Assembly (NCBI RefSeq): GCF_001428665.1
Contig: NZ_LMIJ01000010.1
Coordinates: 124,220 to 164,398, forward strand
Direction of reading: 5' to 3'
Length of the DNA: 40,179 nucleotides
Source: Acidovorax sp. Root219
GTDB taxonomy: Bacteria > Pseudomonadota > Gammaproteobacteria > Burkholderiales > Burkholderiaceae_C
A program made the translations under genes and the position numbers. The notes beneath the pieces were generated by a model. The model worked only from the letters and a program-made list of their open reading frames with translations. It had not been told where the DNA came from and did not search any database. Below are positions 1 through 8,777 of the stretch, in pieces (within the stretch, counting starts at the first letter, position 1; each line of letters opens with the position of its first letter).

Positions 1-29
1 GAATGCAAATCCGCATGAGGCAGGTCCCC

Positions 30-70
30 AAAAACAAAAGCCGCCGGGTTCACACCCGGCGGCTTTTTTT
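30..70. terminator. Bidirectional intrinsic terminator after htpX
   Basis: A perfect 10-bp stem (GCCGCCGGGT at 40-49, ACCCGGCGGC at 54-63) closes a TCAC loop. It has an A-rich tract on its left (30-39) and seven T on its right (64-70), so it can stop transcripts in both directions. It lies 36 bp beyond the htpX stop and would end that minus-strand transcript, plus any gene arriving from the left of the window. Confidence 0.85.
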
Positions 71-105
71 AACTGAGCGATACGGTCCCGGGGCCGTTCA
101 ACGCA

Positions 106-978
106 TCACGCCTTGTTCTGCAGCGCAGCAATGCGCTCTTCAATGGGCGGATGGGTGCTGAACAGCTTGCCGATGCCACCGGCAATGCCCATGGCGGCCA
201 CGCTCTTGGGCAGCTCGCCCGGGTGCATGCCGCCCAGGCGGGCCAGGGCATTGATCATGGGCTGGCGGCGGCCCATCAGTTGGGCGGCACCCGCATCGGC
301 GCGGAACTCGCGCTGGCGGCTGAACCAGGCCACCACCATGGCGGCGGCAAAACCCAGCACGATGTCGAGCACGATGGTAGTCACGTAATAGCCGATGCCG
401 GGGCCCGAGCTGTTCTCGTCGTTCTTGCGCAGGAAGCTGTCCACCGCGTAGCCGATCACGCGCGACAGGAACACCACGAAGGTGTTCATCACGCCCTGGA
501 TCAGGGTCATGGTCACCATGTCGCCGTTGGCGATGTGGGCCACCTCGTGGCCGATCACGGCCTCGACCTCTTCACGCGTCATGCCCTGCAGCAGGCCGGT
601 GGACACCGCCACCAGCGCCGAGTTCTTGAACGCGCCCGTGGCGAATGCGTTCGGGTCGCCCTCGAAGATGCCGACTTCGGGCATGCCGATCTTGGCCTCG
701 TCGGCGAACTTGCGCACCGTCTCGACGATCCAGCGCTCATCGGCCGAACCCGAGCCGTCGATCACGCGCACACCCGAGGTCCACTTGGCCATGGGCTTGC
801 TGATCAACAGCGAGATGATGGCGCCGCCAAAACCCATGATGAGCGCAAAGCCCAGCAGCGCACCCAGGTTCAGGCCGTTGGCCGTGAGGTAGCGGTTCAC
901 GCCGAGCAGGCTCGCCACCACCCCCAGGACGACGACGACGGCCAGGTTGGTCAGTACAAACAAAAATATCCGCTTCAT
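106..978 (-). CDS. htpX: Protease HtpX, inner-membrane zinc metalloprotease
   Basis: This 290-residue M48-family membrane protease matches E. coli HtpX in length and layout. HtpX takes part in quality control of damaged inner-membrane proteins. Two hydrophobic segments open the protein (about residues 4-26 and 38-60). The zinc motif HEVAH lies at 144-148 with its catalytic glutamate E145, and the third zinc ligand is E224 in EFRAD. Two more hydrophobic stretches follow the HEVAH motif (about 157-180 and 198-219). The ATG at 978 is preceded by GGAGAG at good spacing. The gene is monocistronic: a terminator follows the stop, and a heat-shock promoter match lies about 200 bp upstream, which agrees with the known sigma-32 control of htpX in E. 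coli. Confidence 0.95.
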   Translation of the reverse strand: MKRIFLFVLTNLAVVVVLGVVASLLGVNRYLTANGLNLGALLGFALIMGFGGAIISLLISKPMAKWTSGVRVIDGSGSADERWIVETVRKFADEAKIGMPEVGIFEGDPNAFATGAFKNSALVAVSTGLLQGMTREEVEAVIGHEVAHIANGDMVTMTLIQGVMNTFVVFLSRVIGYAVDSFLRKNDENSSGPGIGYYVTTIVLDIVLGFAAAMVVAWFSRQREFRADAGAAQLMGRRQPMINALARLGGMHPGELPKSVAAMGIAGGIGKLFSTHPPIEERIAALQNKA

Positions 979-1050
979 GTTCTCTCCGTGGGGTAAACAA
1001 GGAACTGCGGCCGGTGGACCGCAACAGTCGATTCGGGAGTGAGGGCCGCA

Positions 1051-1135
1051 CCTGCGGTGTGCAGGGCTAGGCGCAAAGCGCAGCCATAGCCGAAGCTATG
1101 GCGAGCATTTGCAACGACGCCCTGCGCATCGCAGG
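1051..1135. repeat. Imperfect inverted repeat in the htpX leader
   Basis: Two arms of about 40 nt mirror each other around a CGAA loop at 1091-1094. Perfect blocks are GCCATAGC/GCTATGGC (1083-1090 with 1095-1102), GCAAA/TTTGC (1073-1077 with 1108-1112), GCAGGGC/GCCCTGC (1061-1067 with 1119-1125) and CCTGCG/CGCAGG (1051-1056 with 1130-1135). The rest of the roughly 320-bp gap between htpX and the DUF3025 gene shows no credible coding frame. The element would be transcribed as part of the htpX leader if the promoter at 1174-1202 is used. It may be a dispersed intergenic repeat of this bacterial group; that is inference. Confidence 0.6.
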
Positions 1136-1173
1136 CGTGGCAAGCACTTCTGAATTGGCTGTTACGGTTCACT

Positions 1174-1202
1174 ATATGGGGGGTGGGCCGGCGCGATTCA
1201 AG
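1174..1202 (-). promoter_or_regulatory. Candidate sigma-32 (heat-shock) promoter of htpX
   Basis: Read on the minus strand, CTTGAA (1202-1197) is followed after 15 nt by CCCCATAT (1181-1174). This fits the RpoH consensus of CTTGAA and CCCCATNT in both boxes and in spacing. It points toward htpX and would start transcripts near 1167, giving a leader of about 190 nt that contains the inverted repeat. A sigma-70 promoter is not obvious here. The match is seen directly; use of the promoter is inferred from the known heat-shock control of htpX elsewhere. Confidence 0.65.
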
Positions 1203-1297
1203 CACCGCCACACCGTGGCCCGCAACCGCAGTTTCCCTTCGCGGTATGGTAGGGCGAATTGCCTGGAGGGGCCTTATCACACAGTCGCTGACGGGAA

Positions 1298-2047
1298 TTA
1301 GGGCGTCCTGTCCGACATGGCGCGGGAAGGCCGGAACACCTGCGGATCGGCGTAGAAACAGGGATCCTCATTGGCCGCCCACCAGCCGGGCACGCCCAGC
1401 ACCGGAAGTGGCGTGAAGGGCTTGGTGGCCCAATATTCGGGCTGCATCTGCTGCGCCAGCCAGGCATCGGCCTGTGCCAGGGAGGCCATGGGTGCCGGCG
1501 CACGGTACACATGCGCAACGATAGGCTTGCGCGGCGTCACGAGCTTCTCCAGCAGCGCATGGCCGAACAGCACCAGCCGGGCTTCTCGCCACAGCGGGCG
1601 CAGATCCACAAACAGGCGCTGCCACTGGCGCGCATTCAACGCGTCCCACAAAGGCGCAGGCGCATCGAGCAGGGCACCGTTCTCATCGAACACCGTGAGC
1701 GCATCGCGCAGCGGGCCGCGCACCGCACCAATGCCGTGCGCCGCGATGGCACCGGCCTGCAGTTCGTTGAGCCGCCGCTTGGCCTGCGGAAACTGCAGCC
1801 ACACCAGGCCGTTGAAGAAATCGTGCAGGTTGTCGCGCGTGGGCACGCGGCGCGTGTCGAAGATGTGCTGCTCGTAGGCCGCGCCTTCGGGCAAGTCGTC
1901 CTGCGGGGCAAACTGGACCGGCATGGCCGGCAAGCACTGCAGCGCGCGGTGCACCGGCAGCTCCTGCCGGGCCACCGGTTCCCCCATCGCCCGCCACGGG
2001 GCCAGCCAGGCGGCGGCCCAGTCAATGGCCTCTAGACCAGCCGCCAC
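1298..2047 (-). CDS. DUF3025 domain protein
   Basis: A 249-residue protein of the uncharacterised DUF3025 family, recognised by the central stretch around [13 protein letters not shown] (about residues 71-83) and the following [10 protein letters not shown]. There is no signal peptide or clear membrane segment, so it is probably cytoplasmic. Its function is unknown. The reading frame begins at a GTG inside the pyrC 3' end and overlaps pyrC by 16 bp, so the two are very likely co-transcribed and translationally coupled. The first internal ATG, at codon 21, would remove conserved-looking sequence and is less likely. The upstream ribosome site is weak, as expected for a coupled gene. Confidence 0.85.
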   Translation of the reverse strand: MAAGLEAIDWAAAWLAPWRAMGEPVARQELPVHRALQCLPAMPVQFAPQDDLPEGAAYEQHIFDTRRVPTRDNLHDFFNGLVWLQFPQAKRRLNELQAGAIAAHGIGAVRGPLRDALTVFDENGALLDAPAPLWDALNARQWQRLFVDLRPLWREARLVLFGHALLEKLVTPRKPIVAHVYRAPAPMASLAQADAWLAQQMQPEYWATKPFTPLPVLGVPGWWAANEDPCFYADPQVFRPSRAMSDRTP

Positions 2048-3078
2048 GGCAGCGCTTCACCCGCGCGCAAAGGCTTCAGTTCGGCTTCACCAAAGGCGAA
2101 ACTGTCGGGCGGCGTCCACGATTCGCGTTGCAGCGTGATGGTGCCGGTGTTGCGCGGCAGACTGTAGAAGTCCGGGCCGTTGAAGCTGGCGAAGGCTTCG
2201 AGCTGGTCGAGTGCGCCGGCGTTGTCGAAGGCCTCGGCGTACATCTCCATCGCCGCATGGGCGGTGTAGCAGCCGGCGCAGCCGCTGGCGTGCTCCTTGA
2301 GGTGGGCCGGGTGCGGCGCGCTGTCGGTACCGAGGAAGAACTTGGCGCTGCCGCTGGTGGCGGCCTGCACCAGGGCCACGCGGTGCGTCTCGCGCTTGAG
2401 CACGGGCAGGCAGTAGTAGTGCGGGCGCACGCCGCCGATGAAGATGGCGTTGCGGTTGTACAGCAGGTGGTGCGCCGTGATGGTGGCGGCCGTGAAGCGG
2501 TCGCTCGCCTGCACGTAGTCGGCCGCATCCTTGGTGGTGATGTGCTCGAAGACGATCTTGAGTTCGGGGAAATCACGGCGCAGCGGGATCAACTGCTGCT
2601 CGATGAACACCGCCTCGCGGTCGAACAGGTCGATGTCGCTGCTGGTCACCTCGCCGTGCACCAGCAGCAGCATGCCGCTCTTCTGCATGGCTTCGAGGGT
2701 CTTGTAGGTCTTGCGCAGGTCGGTCACGCCGGCGTCGCTGTTGGTGGTGGCACCGGCGGGGTAGAGCTTGGCGGCGACCACGCCCGCTTCGCGTGCGCGC
2801 ACGATTTCCTCGGGCGGCAGGTTGTCGGTGAGGTACAGCGTCATCAGCGGCTCGAACTGCACGCCTGCGGGCACCGCGGCCAGGATGCGCTCCTTGTAGG
2901 CCAGGGCCTGCTCAGCCGTGGTCACGGGCGGGCGCAGGTTGGGCATGATGATCGCGCGGCCGAACTGGGCGGCCGTGTGCGGCACCACGGTGAACAGGGG
3001 CTCCCCGTCGCGCACGTGCAGGTGCCAGTCGTCGGGGCGGGTGATGGTGAGGGTGTTGGTGGGGGCGGCTGCAGTCAT
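2032..3078 (-). CDS. pyrC: Dihydroorotase, PyrC type
   Basis: Dihydroorotase closes N-carbamoyl-aspartate to dihydroorotate in pyrimidine synthesis. The 348-residue length and motifs match the homodimeric type II enzyme of E. coli. The metal ligands H19 and H21 lie in DWHLHVRDG, followed by MPNL. K104 in [11 protein letters not shown] is the lysine expected to be carboxylated. H141 and H179 complete the site, and D252 in GTDSAPHP is the catalytic aspartate. The ATG at 3078 is preceded by GGGAGA at 9 nt. The gene lies 46 bp after the Bug receptor gene and overlaps DUF3025. A short hairpin covers its ribosome site and start codon (separate entry). Confidence 0.96.
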   Translation of the reverse strand: MTAAAPTNTLTITRPDDWHLHVRDGEPLFTVVPHTAAQFGRAIIMPNLRPPVTTAEQALAYKERILAAVPAGVQFEPLMTLYLTDNLPPEEIVRAREAGVVAAKLYPAGATTNSDAGVTDLRKTYKTLEAMQKSGMLLLVHGEVTSSDIDLFDREAVFIEQQLIPLRRDFPELKIVFEHITTKDAADYVQASDRFTAATITAHHLLYNRNAIFIGGVRPHYYCLPVLKRETHRVALVQAATSGSAKFFLGTDSAPHPAHLKEHASGCAGCYTAHAAMEMYAEAFDNAGALDQLEAFASFNGPDFYSLPRNTGTITLQRESWTPPDSFAFGEAELKPLRAGEALPWRLV

Positions 3079-3095
3079 GGGCGATATTCTCCCAT
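3077..3095 (-). promoter_or_regulatory. Hairpin and six-codon leader frame at the pyrC start
   Basis: On the minus strand ATGGG (3095-3091) can pair with CCCAT (3081-3077), whose last two bases belong to the pyrC start codon. The pyrC ribosome site GGGAGA (3093-3088) sits in the left arm and loop, so folding would hide it. The same bases hold a tiny frame (ATG at 3095, six codons, TGA at 3077-3075) whose stop overlaps the pyrC ATG as ATGA. A start-site hairpin controls pyrC in E. coli. Whether the same occurs here is inference, and a 5-bp stem is weak. Confidence 0.35.
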
Positions 3096-3124
3096 TCCTC
3101 GCATCACCCCCTTGCCAGCACCGC

Positions 3125-4126
3125 TCATTCGGCGGTGATGCCGGCCTTGCGCACCACGTCGCCGAACTTCACCAGGCGCTCGGCCATCATCTTCTCGAAG
3201 GCGGCGGGCGGCATCTCCTCGGGCACGATCACGCCGCGCTCCTTGAGGTTGGCCACCATGGCCGGTGCCGTGGCGGCCTGGCGCACCGCCTTGTACAGCG
3301 TCTGCACGATGGCTTCAGGGGTGCCGCCAGGGGCGGCCAGGCCGGTCCAGGAGCTGAGGTTGAGCTCGGGATAGCCGACCTCGGCCATGGTGGGCACATC
3401 GGGCAGTTGCGGCAGGCGCTGCTCGGAGGCCACAGCCAGCGCGCGCACCTTGCCGGCCTGCACATGGGGCAGCATGATGACCAGGTTGTCGAGGATGAAC
3501 TGCACCTCGTTGGCCAGCACGGCTGTGATCAGCGGCGTGCCTCCGCGGTAGGGGATGTGCGTGGTGTAGATACCGGTGACCGCCTTGAACATCTCCACGT
3601 TGAGCTGGCCCATGCTGCCCACACCGCCGCTGCCGTAGTTGAGCTTTCCGGGGTTCTTCTTGGCGTAGTCCACGAACTCCTTGACGGACTTGAGGGGCAG
3701 GCTCGAGTGCACGACCAGCGCATTGGGCTGGCGGCCCAGGATGGCGATGTTCTCGAAGTCCTTGATCGGGTCGTAGCCCACCTTGGGCTGGGTCAGCGGG
3801 TTGGCAAGGTGACTGCTTTGCGAGGACACCACCAGGGTGTAGCCATCGGGCTTGGCGCGCGCCACGCCCAGTGATGCGACGGAGCCACCGGCACCGGCGC
3901 GGTTTTCGACCACGATGGGCACGCCCAGGATGCGCGACAGCGGCTCCGAATACTGGCGCGCCATGATGTCCACCGAGCCCCCGGGAGGAAAGGGCACCAC
4001 GAGCGTGATGGGACGCGAGGGATACTTGTCCTGGGCCTGTGCGGCCAGCGGTGCCAGGCCCGCGAGGCCCAGCCCGAGGCCGGCGTTGAGGATGTGGCGG
4101 CGATTGGGTTGCATGAAGGAGTTCAC
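3125..4126 (-). CDS. Bug/TctC-family periplasmic solute receptor
   Basis: A 333-residue tripartite-tricarboxylate-type substrate-binding protein of the Bug family, which is greatly expanded in Burkholderiales. The N terminus has twin arginines followed by a hydrophobic run ([23 protein letters not shown]), so it looks Tat-exported. The mature start [19 protein letters not shown] and the later PYRGGTPL and LPDVPTMAE stretches are family hallmarks. The GTG start at 4126 is chosen because AGAGAAG lies at working distance; an ATG at 4114 lacks a nearby ribosome site. No TctA or TctB membrane partner is present, which is usual for orphan Bug genes. It sits 35 bp after the M20 peptidase gene and is probably co-transcribed with it. 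The ligand is unknown. Confidence 0.9.
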   Translation of the reverse strand: MNSFMQPNRRHILNAGLGLGLAGLAPLAAQAQDKYPSRPITLVVPFPPGGSVDIMARQYSEPLSRILGVPIVVENRAGAGGSVASLGVARAKPDGYTLVVSSQSSHLANPLTQPKVGYDPIKDFENIAILGRQPNALVVHSSLPLKSVKEFVDYAKKNPGKLNYGSGGVGSMGQLNVEMFKAVTGIYTTHIPYRGGTPLITAVLANEVQFILDNLVIMLPHVQAGKVRALAVASEQRLPQLPDVPTMAEVGYPELNLSSWTGLAAPGGTPEAIVQTLYKAVRQAATAPAMVANLKERGVIVPEEMPPAAFEKMMAERLVKFGDVVRKAGITAE

Positions 4127-4161
4127 GGGGTCTTCTCTCAAGGTCTTGCAGGGATCGGAAA

Positions 4162-5331
4162 TCAGGGATGGTCGAGAACGGCCAGCGCCACGGCCTGCGC
4201 GCGCGGCACCAGGGTAGACAGCTCGCAGTACTCGCGCTCGGTGTGCGGGTGGCCACCCACGGGGCCGGTGCCGCACAGCGTGGGTGCGCCCACCGAGGCG
4301 GTCAGCCCGCTGTCGGCCGCGCCGCCGGTGAATTCGCCCTCTACCGAAAAGCCCAGCGATTGCGCACCGCGCTGGTACAGCGCCAGCAGTGCATCGGGCG
4401 TGGGTTTCATGGGCAGGGTGCGGCGCAAGCCGGTCACGCGGCCCAGGGTGCGGGGAAGGCTCTCGGCCTCGACGATGGCGCGCACACGCTCGAAGAGTTC
4501 GTCGGGGTCGGTCTCGGCGGTGTAGCGCACGTCCAGTTCGGCCTTGGCGTGCGGCGCCACCATGTTCGGCACGATACCGCCCTGCACCACGCCGACGTTG
4601 GTGGTGATGCCCGCAGCCACGTCGGTCAGCGCATGCAGCGCCAGGATCTTGTGGGCCAGCGCCCCGATGGCGCTGGCGCCGGCCGCATGGTTGATGCCCG
4701 CATGGGCGGCCACGCCCTGCACCTCGAATTCGATGGCCATGGAGCCCTTGCGGCTGGTGACCAGGTTGCCGCTCACGCGGCCGGGCTCGGCATTGAGCAC
4801 GGCGCGGGCGCCGCGGGCCGCAGCCATGATCTGCTCGCGCGTGGCGGGCGAACCGATCTCCTCGTCGCACGAGAAGAACAGCCGCAGCGGTGCCGTGAGC
4901 CCGCCGCAACGCGCAAAAGCCTCAGCCACGAAAGTGTTCATCACCAGGCCCGACTTCATGTCGGCCACGCCGGGGCCATAGGCCCGCCCCTCTTCCACGC
5001 GGAAGGGGCGGCGCGCTGCGGTGCCGGCCGGGTATACGGTGTCCATGTGGCCCATGAGCAGGATGGGTGCGCCCTCGGTGGGGCCAGGCACCTGGGCCTG
5101 CAGCAGCACGCCATAGCCGGGCACAGGCACGAGCTCCACCGCCACACCGGCAGCCACGAGCCGCCCGCGCAGCGCGCTGGCCACCGCCGCCACGCCCGCT
5201 TCGTCGCGGCTGCCGCTGTCGATGTCCACCACCTTCTGCAACAGGTCTTGCATGGCCTGCTGCTGGCCGGCCAGCCAGGGCAGGATGCGTTCGCGCACCT
5301 GTGCACGGCTTTCTTCAAGGGTATCCTGCAT
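4162..5331 (-). CDS. M20-family metallopeptidase (glutamate carboxypeptidase-like)
   Basis: A 389-residue zinc aminoacylase/carboxypeptidase resembling carboxypeptidase G2. Metal and catalytic residues are in place: H95 and D97 in GHMDTV, bridging D124 in GVADMKSG, the E157-E158 pair in CDEEIGS, E182 in NAEPGR, and H361 in the closing GGHPHTE. The dimerisation lid contains HAGINHAAGASAI. There is no signal peptide, so it acts in the cytoplasm. The ATG at 5331 is preceded by AAGGAAAAC; longer versions reaching 5412 would run into the divergent promoter. The neighbouring Bug receptor and RpiR regulator suggest a small uptake-and-hydrolysis unit for an N-acylated or peptide-like compound. The substrate cannot be read from the sequence. 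Confidence 0.9.
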   Translation of the reverse strand: MQDTLEESRAQVRERILPWLAGQQQAMQDLLQKVVDIDSGSRDEAGVAAVASALRGRLVAAGVAVELVPVPGYGVLLQAQVPGPTEGAPILLMGHMDTVYPAGTAARRPFRVEEGRAYGPGVADMKSGLVMNTFVAEAFARCGGLTAPLRLFFSCDEEIGSPATREQIMAAARGARAVLNAEPGRVSGNLVTSRKGSMAIEFEVQGVAAHAGINHAAGASAIGALAHKILALHALTDVAAGITTNVGVVQGGIVPNMVAPHAKAELDVRYTAETDPDELFERVRAIVEAESLPRTLGRVTGLRRTLPMKPTPDALLALYQRGAQSLGFSVEGEFTGGAADSGLTASVGAPTLCGTGPVGGHPHTEREYCELSTLVPRAQAVALAVLDHP

Positions 5332-5409
5332 GTTTTCCTTTCCATCCACGCCCGGGGACGGCATGGTGATGGGGAGAAAGTGTTGCATGCAGCGACGTTG
5401 TTCGCAATA

Positions 5410-5447
5410 CATTTTTCATAAAATGGACATCAATGAAATCATCATTG
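5410..5447. promoter_or_regulatory. Candidate RpiR operator in the divergent promoter
   Basis: Two short perfect inverted repeats lie between the divergent M20 peptidase and RpiR genes: CATTTT/AAAATG (5410-5415 with 5420-5425) and CAATGA/TCATTG (5431-5436 with 5442-5447), the second spanning the RpiR start codon. The region is AT-rich against its surroundings. Autoregulation together with control of the divergent pair is the usual pattern for RpiR neighbours. The assignment is inference. Confidence 0.35.
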
Positions 5448-6353
5448 CAAACTTCAGACGGTCTTTTGCCCGAACGCCTGGCCCGCCAGGGCGCCGGCCT
5501 GACGGCCAGCGAGCGCGCCCTGGCCGAGGCGCTGGACCGCGACTACCCCCATGCGCTGCTGGAATCGGCCACCTCGCTGGCCGCCCGCACAGGCACCAGT
5601 GCCTCCACCGTGGTGCGGCTGTTCGCCAAGCTGGGATATGGCAGCTACGCCGAGGCCCAGCGCGAGGCCCGCGCCGAGGTCACGGCCCTGCTGCAGACGG
5701 CCGGGCAGCGCGCGCCCGTGACCATCGGCACACGGCGCAGCCTGCAACAATGCGTGGACGACGCCCTGCTGCACGACCAGCACAACATCGGCGCCACGCG
5801 CGACGGGCTGGACATGGCGGCCTTCGAGGCCATCGCCACGCGACTGGCGCAGGGCAAGGGCCGCGTCTTCGTGCTCGCACAGATCAACAGCGCGCCCGTG
5901 GCAGCGTGGCTGGCGCTGCACCTGAACATGTGCCGCCCCGGTGTGCATGAGCTGGGCGCGGGTGCTGTGGCCGCCACCGACCAGTTGCTCTGGGTGCAGC
6001 CCGACGATGTGCTGCTGGCCTTCAGCATCCGCCGCTACGCGAGCGGGCCGGTGAAGGTTGCGCAGCGCTTTCGCGAGGCCGGTGGCCAGGTGCTGACCAT
6101 CACCGACAGCGCCTCGGCCCCGCTGGCCGTGCTGGCCCATGAACGCATCCTGGTGCGCACCTCGAACGCCTCGCCATTCGACTCGTATACCGCCGCCTTC
6201 TTCCTGTGCAACGCGCTGGTGTCGGCCGTGGCGCAGCTGCGGCACGAAGCCGTGTCGGAAGCACTCAAGCGCCGGGATACGCTGTGGAAGGATGTGGAGG
6301 ACCAGCAGCTCATCGTGGAGGGAGTTCCAGGACGCAAGCCCGTCCGAAAATAG
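5433..6353 (+). CDS. RpiR/MurR-family transcriptional regulator
   Basis: A 306-residue regulator with an N-terminal RpiR helix-turn-helix domain (about residues 15-90, with the recognition region SASTVVRLFAKLGYGSYAEAQ) and a C-terminal SIS sugar-isomerase-like domain (about 120-260) that would bind an effector. Family members respond to phosphosugars or related metabolites. The gene diverges from the M20 peptidase and Bug receptor genes, with about 100 bp between the starts, so control of that pair and of itself is the likely role. The ATG at 5433 has only a weak GGA upstream. The effector is unknown. Confidence 0.9.
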   Translation: MKSSLQTSDGLLPERLARQGAGLTASERALAEALDRDYPHALLESATSLAARTGTSASTVVRLFAKLGYGSYAEAQREARAEVTALLQTAGQRAPVTIGTRRSLQQCVDDALLHDQHNIGATRDGLDMAAFEAIATRLAQGKGRVFVLAQINSAPVAAWLALHLNMCRPGVHELGAGAVAATDQLLWVQPDDVLLAFSIRRYASGPVKVAQRFREAGGQVLTITDSASAPLAVLAHERILVRTSNASPFDSYTAAFFLCNALVSAVAQLRHEAVSEALKRRDTLWKDVEDQQLIVEGVPGRKPVRK

Positions 6354-6446
6354 ACGGCAGCCAGCGACTCAGCGCGCCGAGGTCACCGGGCGCGAGAAGC
6401 CGCGAACCCAGCTTGGGCCTCCCACGCTTTGCGCTGCCGCCACGAA

Positions 6447-6472
6447 CAAAAAAAGGCGCCCGAAGGCGCCTT
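6447..6472 (-). terminator. Intrinsic terminator of the glt operon
   Basis: On the minus strand AAGGCGCC and GGCGCCTT (6472-6465 and 6460-6453) form a perfect 8-bp stem around a stable TTCG tetraloop, followed by a run of T (6454-6448). It lies about 50 bp past the gltL stop. A second tight hairpin, GTGCCC-CGCA-GGGCAC, sits at 6492-6507, closer to the stop, and may protect the 3' end. On the plus strand there is no good T tract, so the convergent RpiR gene is not clearly served. Confidence 0.87.
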
Positions 6473-6524
6473 GTATGAAATCCTGCACGCCGTGCCCCGC
6501 AGGGCACAGGCATGCATGCACCAC

Positions 6525-7262
6525 TCAGTGCGCCAGGATCTTGTTGAGGAAGTCCTTGGTGCGTGGCTGGCGGGCTTCGGGGTGGTTGAAGAAGTCGTCC
6601 TTGGAGCAGTCCTCCAGGATCTTGCCGCCCACGTCCATGAAGATCACGCGGTTGCTCACCTTGCGGGCGAAGCCCATTTCGTGGGTCACGCACATCATGG
6701 TCATGCCTTCGTTGGCCAGGCCCACCATCACGTCCAGCACTTCGCCGACCATTTCGGGGTCGAGCGCCGAAGTGGGTTCGTCGAAAAGCATCACGATGGG
6801 GTCCATGCTCAGGGCACGGGCAATCGCCACACGCTGCTGCTGGCCGCCCGAGAGCTGGCCAGGGAACTTGTCCTTGTGCGCCATCAGGCCCACGCGCTCC
6901 AGCATCTTCAGGCCACGCTTCTTGGCATCGTCGGGGCTGCGGCCCAGCACCTTGACCTGCGCAATCGTCAGGTTCTCCGTCACCGACAGGTGGGGGAACA
7001 GTTCGAAGTGCTGGAACACCATGCCGACGCGGCTGCGCAGCTTGGGCAGGTTGGTCTTGGGGTCGTGCAGCTGGATGCCGTCCACCGTGATCTCGCCCTT
7101 TTGGAAGGGCTCGAGCGCGTTGATGGTCTTGATCAGCGTGGACTTGCCCGAGCCCGAAGGCCCGCACACCACCACCACTTCACCCTTGTTGATGACGGCC
7201 GAGCACTCGTTGAGCACCTGCACGGGGCCATACCACTTGGATACGTTCTTGAGTTCGATCAT
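6525..7262 (-). CDS. gltL: Glutamate/aspartate-type ABC importer, ATP-binding subunit
   Basis: A 245-residue polar-amino-acid ABC ATPase. Walker A is GPSGSGKST at 34-42, the Q-loop falls in VFQHFELFP (82-90), the signature LSGGQ is at 137-141, and Walker B is VMLFDEP with D161 and E162, followed by the H-loop in CVTHEMGF. It powers import through the GltJ-GltK channel at the inner face of the membrane. The start at 7262 is preceded by GAGGAACAAG. It is the last gene of gltI-gltJ-gltK-gltL, 30 bp after gltK, and a strong terminator follows. Specificity for glutamate or aspartate is inferred from operon architecture and GltI. Confidence 0.94.
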   Translation of the reverse strand: MIELKNVSKWYGPVQVLNECSAVINKGEVVVVCGPSGSGKSTLIKTINALEPFQKGEITVDGIQLHDPKTNLPKLRSRVGMVFQHFELFPHLSVTENLTIAQVKVLGRSPDDAKKRGLKMLERVGLMAHKDKFPGQLSGGQQQRVAIARALSMDPIVMLFDEPTSALDPEMVGEVLDVMVGLANEGMTMMCVTHEMGFARKVSNRVIFMDVGGKILEDCSKDDFFNHPEARQPRTKDFLNKILAH

Positions 7263-7292
7263 TTCTTGTTCCTCAATCCAATCTCTTTTGCA

Positions 7293-7958
7293 TCAGCGAA
7301 TGATCGCGATCTTCTGGTGCAGGCGTTTGACCATCCAGGACAGCGCATAGCACATCACAAAGTACAGAACCGCTGCGGCCAGGTAAGCCTCGATGGGGCG
7401 GCCAAAGTTCTTGCCGGCCACTTCAAAGCCCTTGAGCATGTCGTAGGCACCTATGGCGTAGACCAGCGAGGTGTCCTGGAACAGGATGATGGTCTGCGTG
7501 AGCAGCACCGGCAGCATGTTGCGAAACGCCTGGGGCAGCACCACGAGCTTCATGTTCTGCCCGTAGGTCATCCCGAGCGCCTGGCCCGCATGGACCTGGC
7601 CACGCGCAATGGACTGGATGCCGGCGCGCATGATTTCGCTGAAGTAGGCGGCCTCGAAGGCGATGAAGGTCACCACCGCAGACACTTCCGCGCCGATAGG
7701 CCGGCCAATGATGGCCGGCACCAGCAGGAAGAACCACAGGATCACCATCACCAGCGGGATGCTGCGCATGCCATTGACGTAGATGGTCGCGGGCACGTCC
7801 AGCCACTTCTTGCCCGACAAGCGCATGAGCGCCAGCACGGTCCCGAAGAGCACACCACCGATGGTGGCCACCACCGTGAGGAAAAGGCTGAAATACAGCC
7901 CCTTGAGCACGAAGTTGGAGATCAGGTCCCAGTTGTAGAAGGAAAAATCGAGATTCAT
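7293..7958 (-). CDS. gltK: Glutamate/aspartate-type ABC importer, permease GltK
   Basis: A 221-residue inner-membrane permease of the His/Glu/Gln family with about five hydrophobic segments. The EAA loop motif that contacts the ATPase lies in AGQALGMTYGQNMKLVVLPQAFRNMLPVLL. It follows gltJ with only three bases between stop and start, so translation is coupled. It pairs with GltJ to form the channel. Confidence 0.93.
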   Translation of the reverse strand: MNLDFSFYNWDLISNFVLKGLYFSLFLTVVATIGGVLFGTVLALMRLSGKKWLDVPATIYVNGMRSIPLVMVILWFFLLVPAIIGRPIGAEVSAVVTFIAFEAAYFSEIMRAGIQSIARGQVHAGQALGMTYGQNMKLVVLPQAFRNMLPVLLTQTIILFQDTSLVYAIGAYDMLKGFEVAGKNFGRPIEAYLAAAVLYFVMCYALSWMVKRLHQKIAIIR

Positions 7959-7961
7959 TGG

Positions 7962-8720
7962 TCAGTGCCCCCCACCTGCGCCGCTGGGCACAACCACGCC
8001 GGGAATGCGCGCACGCTTCTCGATGAACGCCATGATGCGGTTGATGGCAAACGCCGAGATGACGTAGAGCGCCGTCACGGCCAGATAGACCTCGATGCCG
8101 CGCGAGGTTTCCTCCTGCGCCTGCATGGCAAACATCGTGAGCTCAGCCACCGACACGGCAAACGCGACGGAGGAGTTCTTGAAGATGTTCATCGTCTCGC
8201 TGGTCAGCGGCGGGATGATGATGCGAAACGCCATGGGAAGCAGCACGTAGCGGTAGGTCTGGAAGGTGGTGAAGCCCACCGCCAGACCCGCATAGCGCTG
8301 GCCGCGCGGCAGGGTGTTGATACCCGAGCGCACCTGCTCGGCAATGCGTGCCGACGTGAAGAAGCCCAGCGCCAGCACCACCAGCGTGAAGCCGGGAACG
8401 CCCTTCATGACCGGAAAGAGGCTGGGCAGGACGTGGTACCACAGGAAGATCTGCACCAGCAGTGGAATGTTGCGAAACAGCTCGACCCAGGCATTGCCCA
8501 GGCGCACGACCATCGGCCGGTCCTGCAAGGTACGCAGCGTGCCAATGACGGAGCCCAATACGAGAGCCAGCACCAGGGCCAGCAGCGAAACAGACACCGT
8601 CCAGCCCCAGGCCGACAGCATCCAGTCCAGGTAAGTGATTTCGCCGCCCTTGCCAAAGCAGCTTTGCACGACTTCCCTGTCCATGGTGTCCTGGCAGAAC
8701 ACCTGCCAATCCCAACTCAT
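7962..8720 (-). CDS. gltJ: Glutamate/aspartate-type ABC importer, permease GltJ
   Basis: A 252-residue permease of the polar amino-acid family, longer than GltK because of an N-terminal periplasmic stretch (about residues 1-30) with two cysteines (C9 and C21) before the first membrane segment, as in E. coli GltJ. The EAA loop is in RYAGLAVGFTTFQTYRYVLLPMAFRIIIPPL. The ATG at 8720 is preceded by AGGGGTGAT. It is separated from gltI by a terminator-like hairpin that probably lowers expression of the channel and ATPase relative to the receptor. Confidence 0.93.
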   Translation of the reverse strand: MSWDWQVFCQDTMDREVVQSCFGKGGEITYLDWMLSAWGWTVSVSLLALVLALVLGSVIGTLRTLQDRPMVVRLGNAWVELFRNIPLLVQIFLWYHVLPSLFPVMKGVPGFTLVVLALGFFTSARIAEQVRSGINTLPRGQRYAGLAVGFTTFQTYRYVLLPMAFRIIIPPLTSETMNIFKNSSVAFAVSVAELTMFAMQAQEETSRGIEVYLAVTALYVISAFAINRIMAFIEKRARIPGVVVPSGAGGGH

Positions 8721-8777
8721 AGGATCACCCCTTTATTTTTTGGTATTGCATTGGGCGCAATCCTTTGCCCACCCAAC

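Noticed and set aside
979..1297. Short open frames between htpX and the DUF3025 gene
   Set aside because: They have no ribosome sites or family resemblance and run across the inverted repeat, so they are treated as noncoding.
4127..4909. Longer N terminus for the Bug receptor (594 codons in total)
   Set aside because: The extra part is an Arg/Gly-rich off-frame reading of the M20 peptidase gene, and the signal peptide begins only at about 4126.
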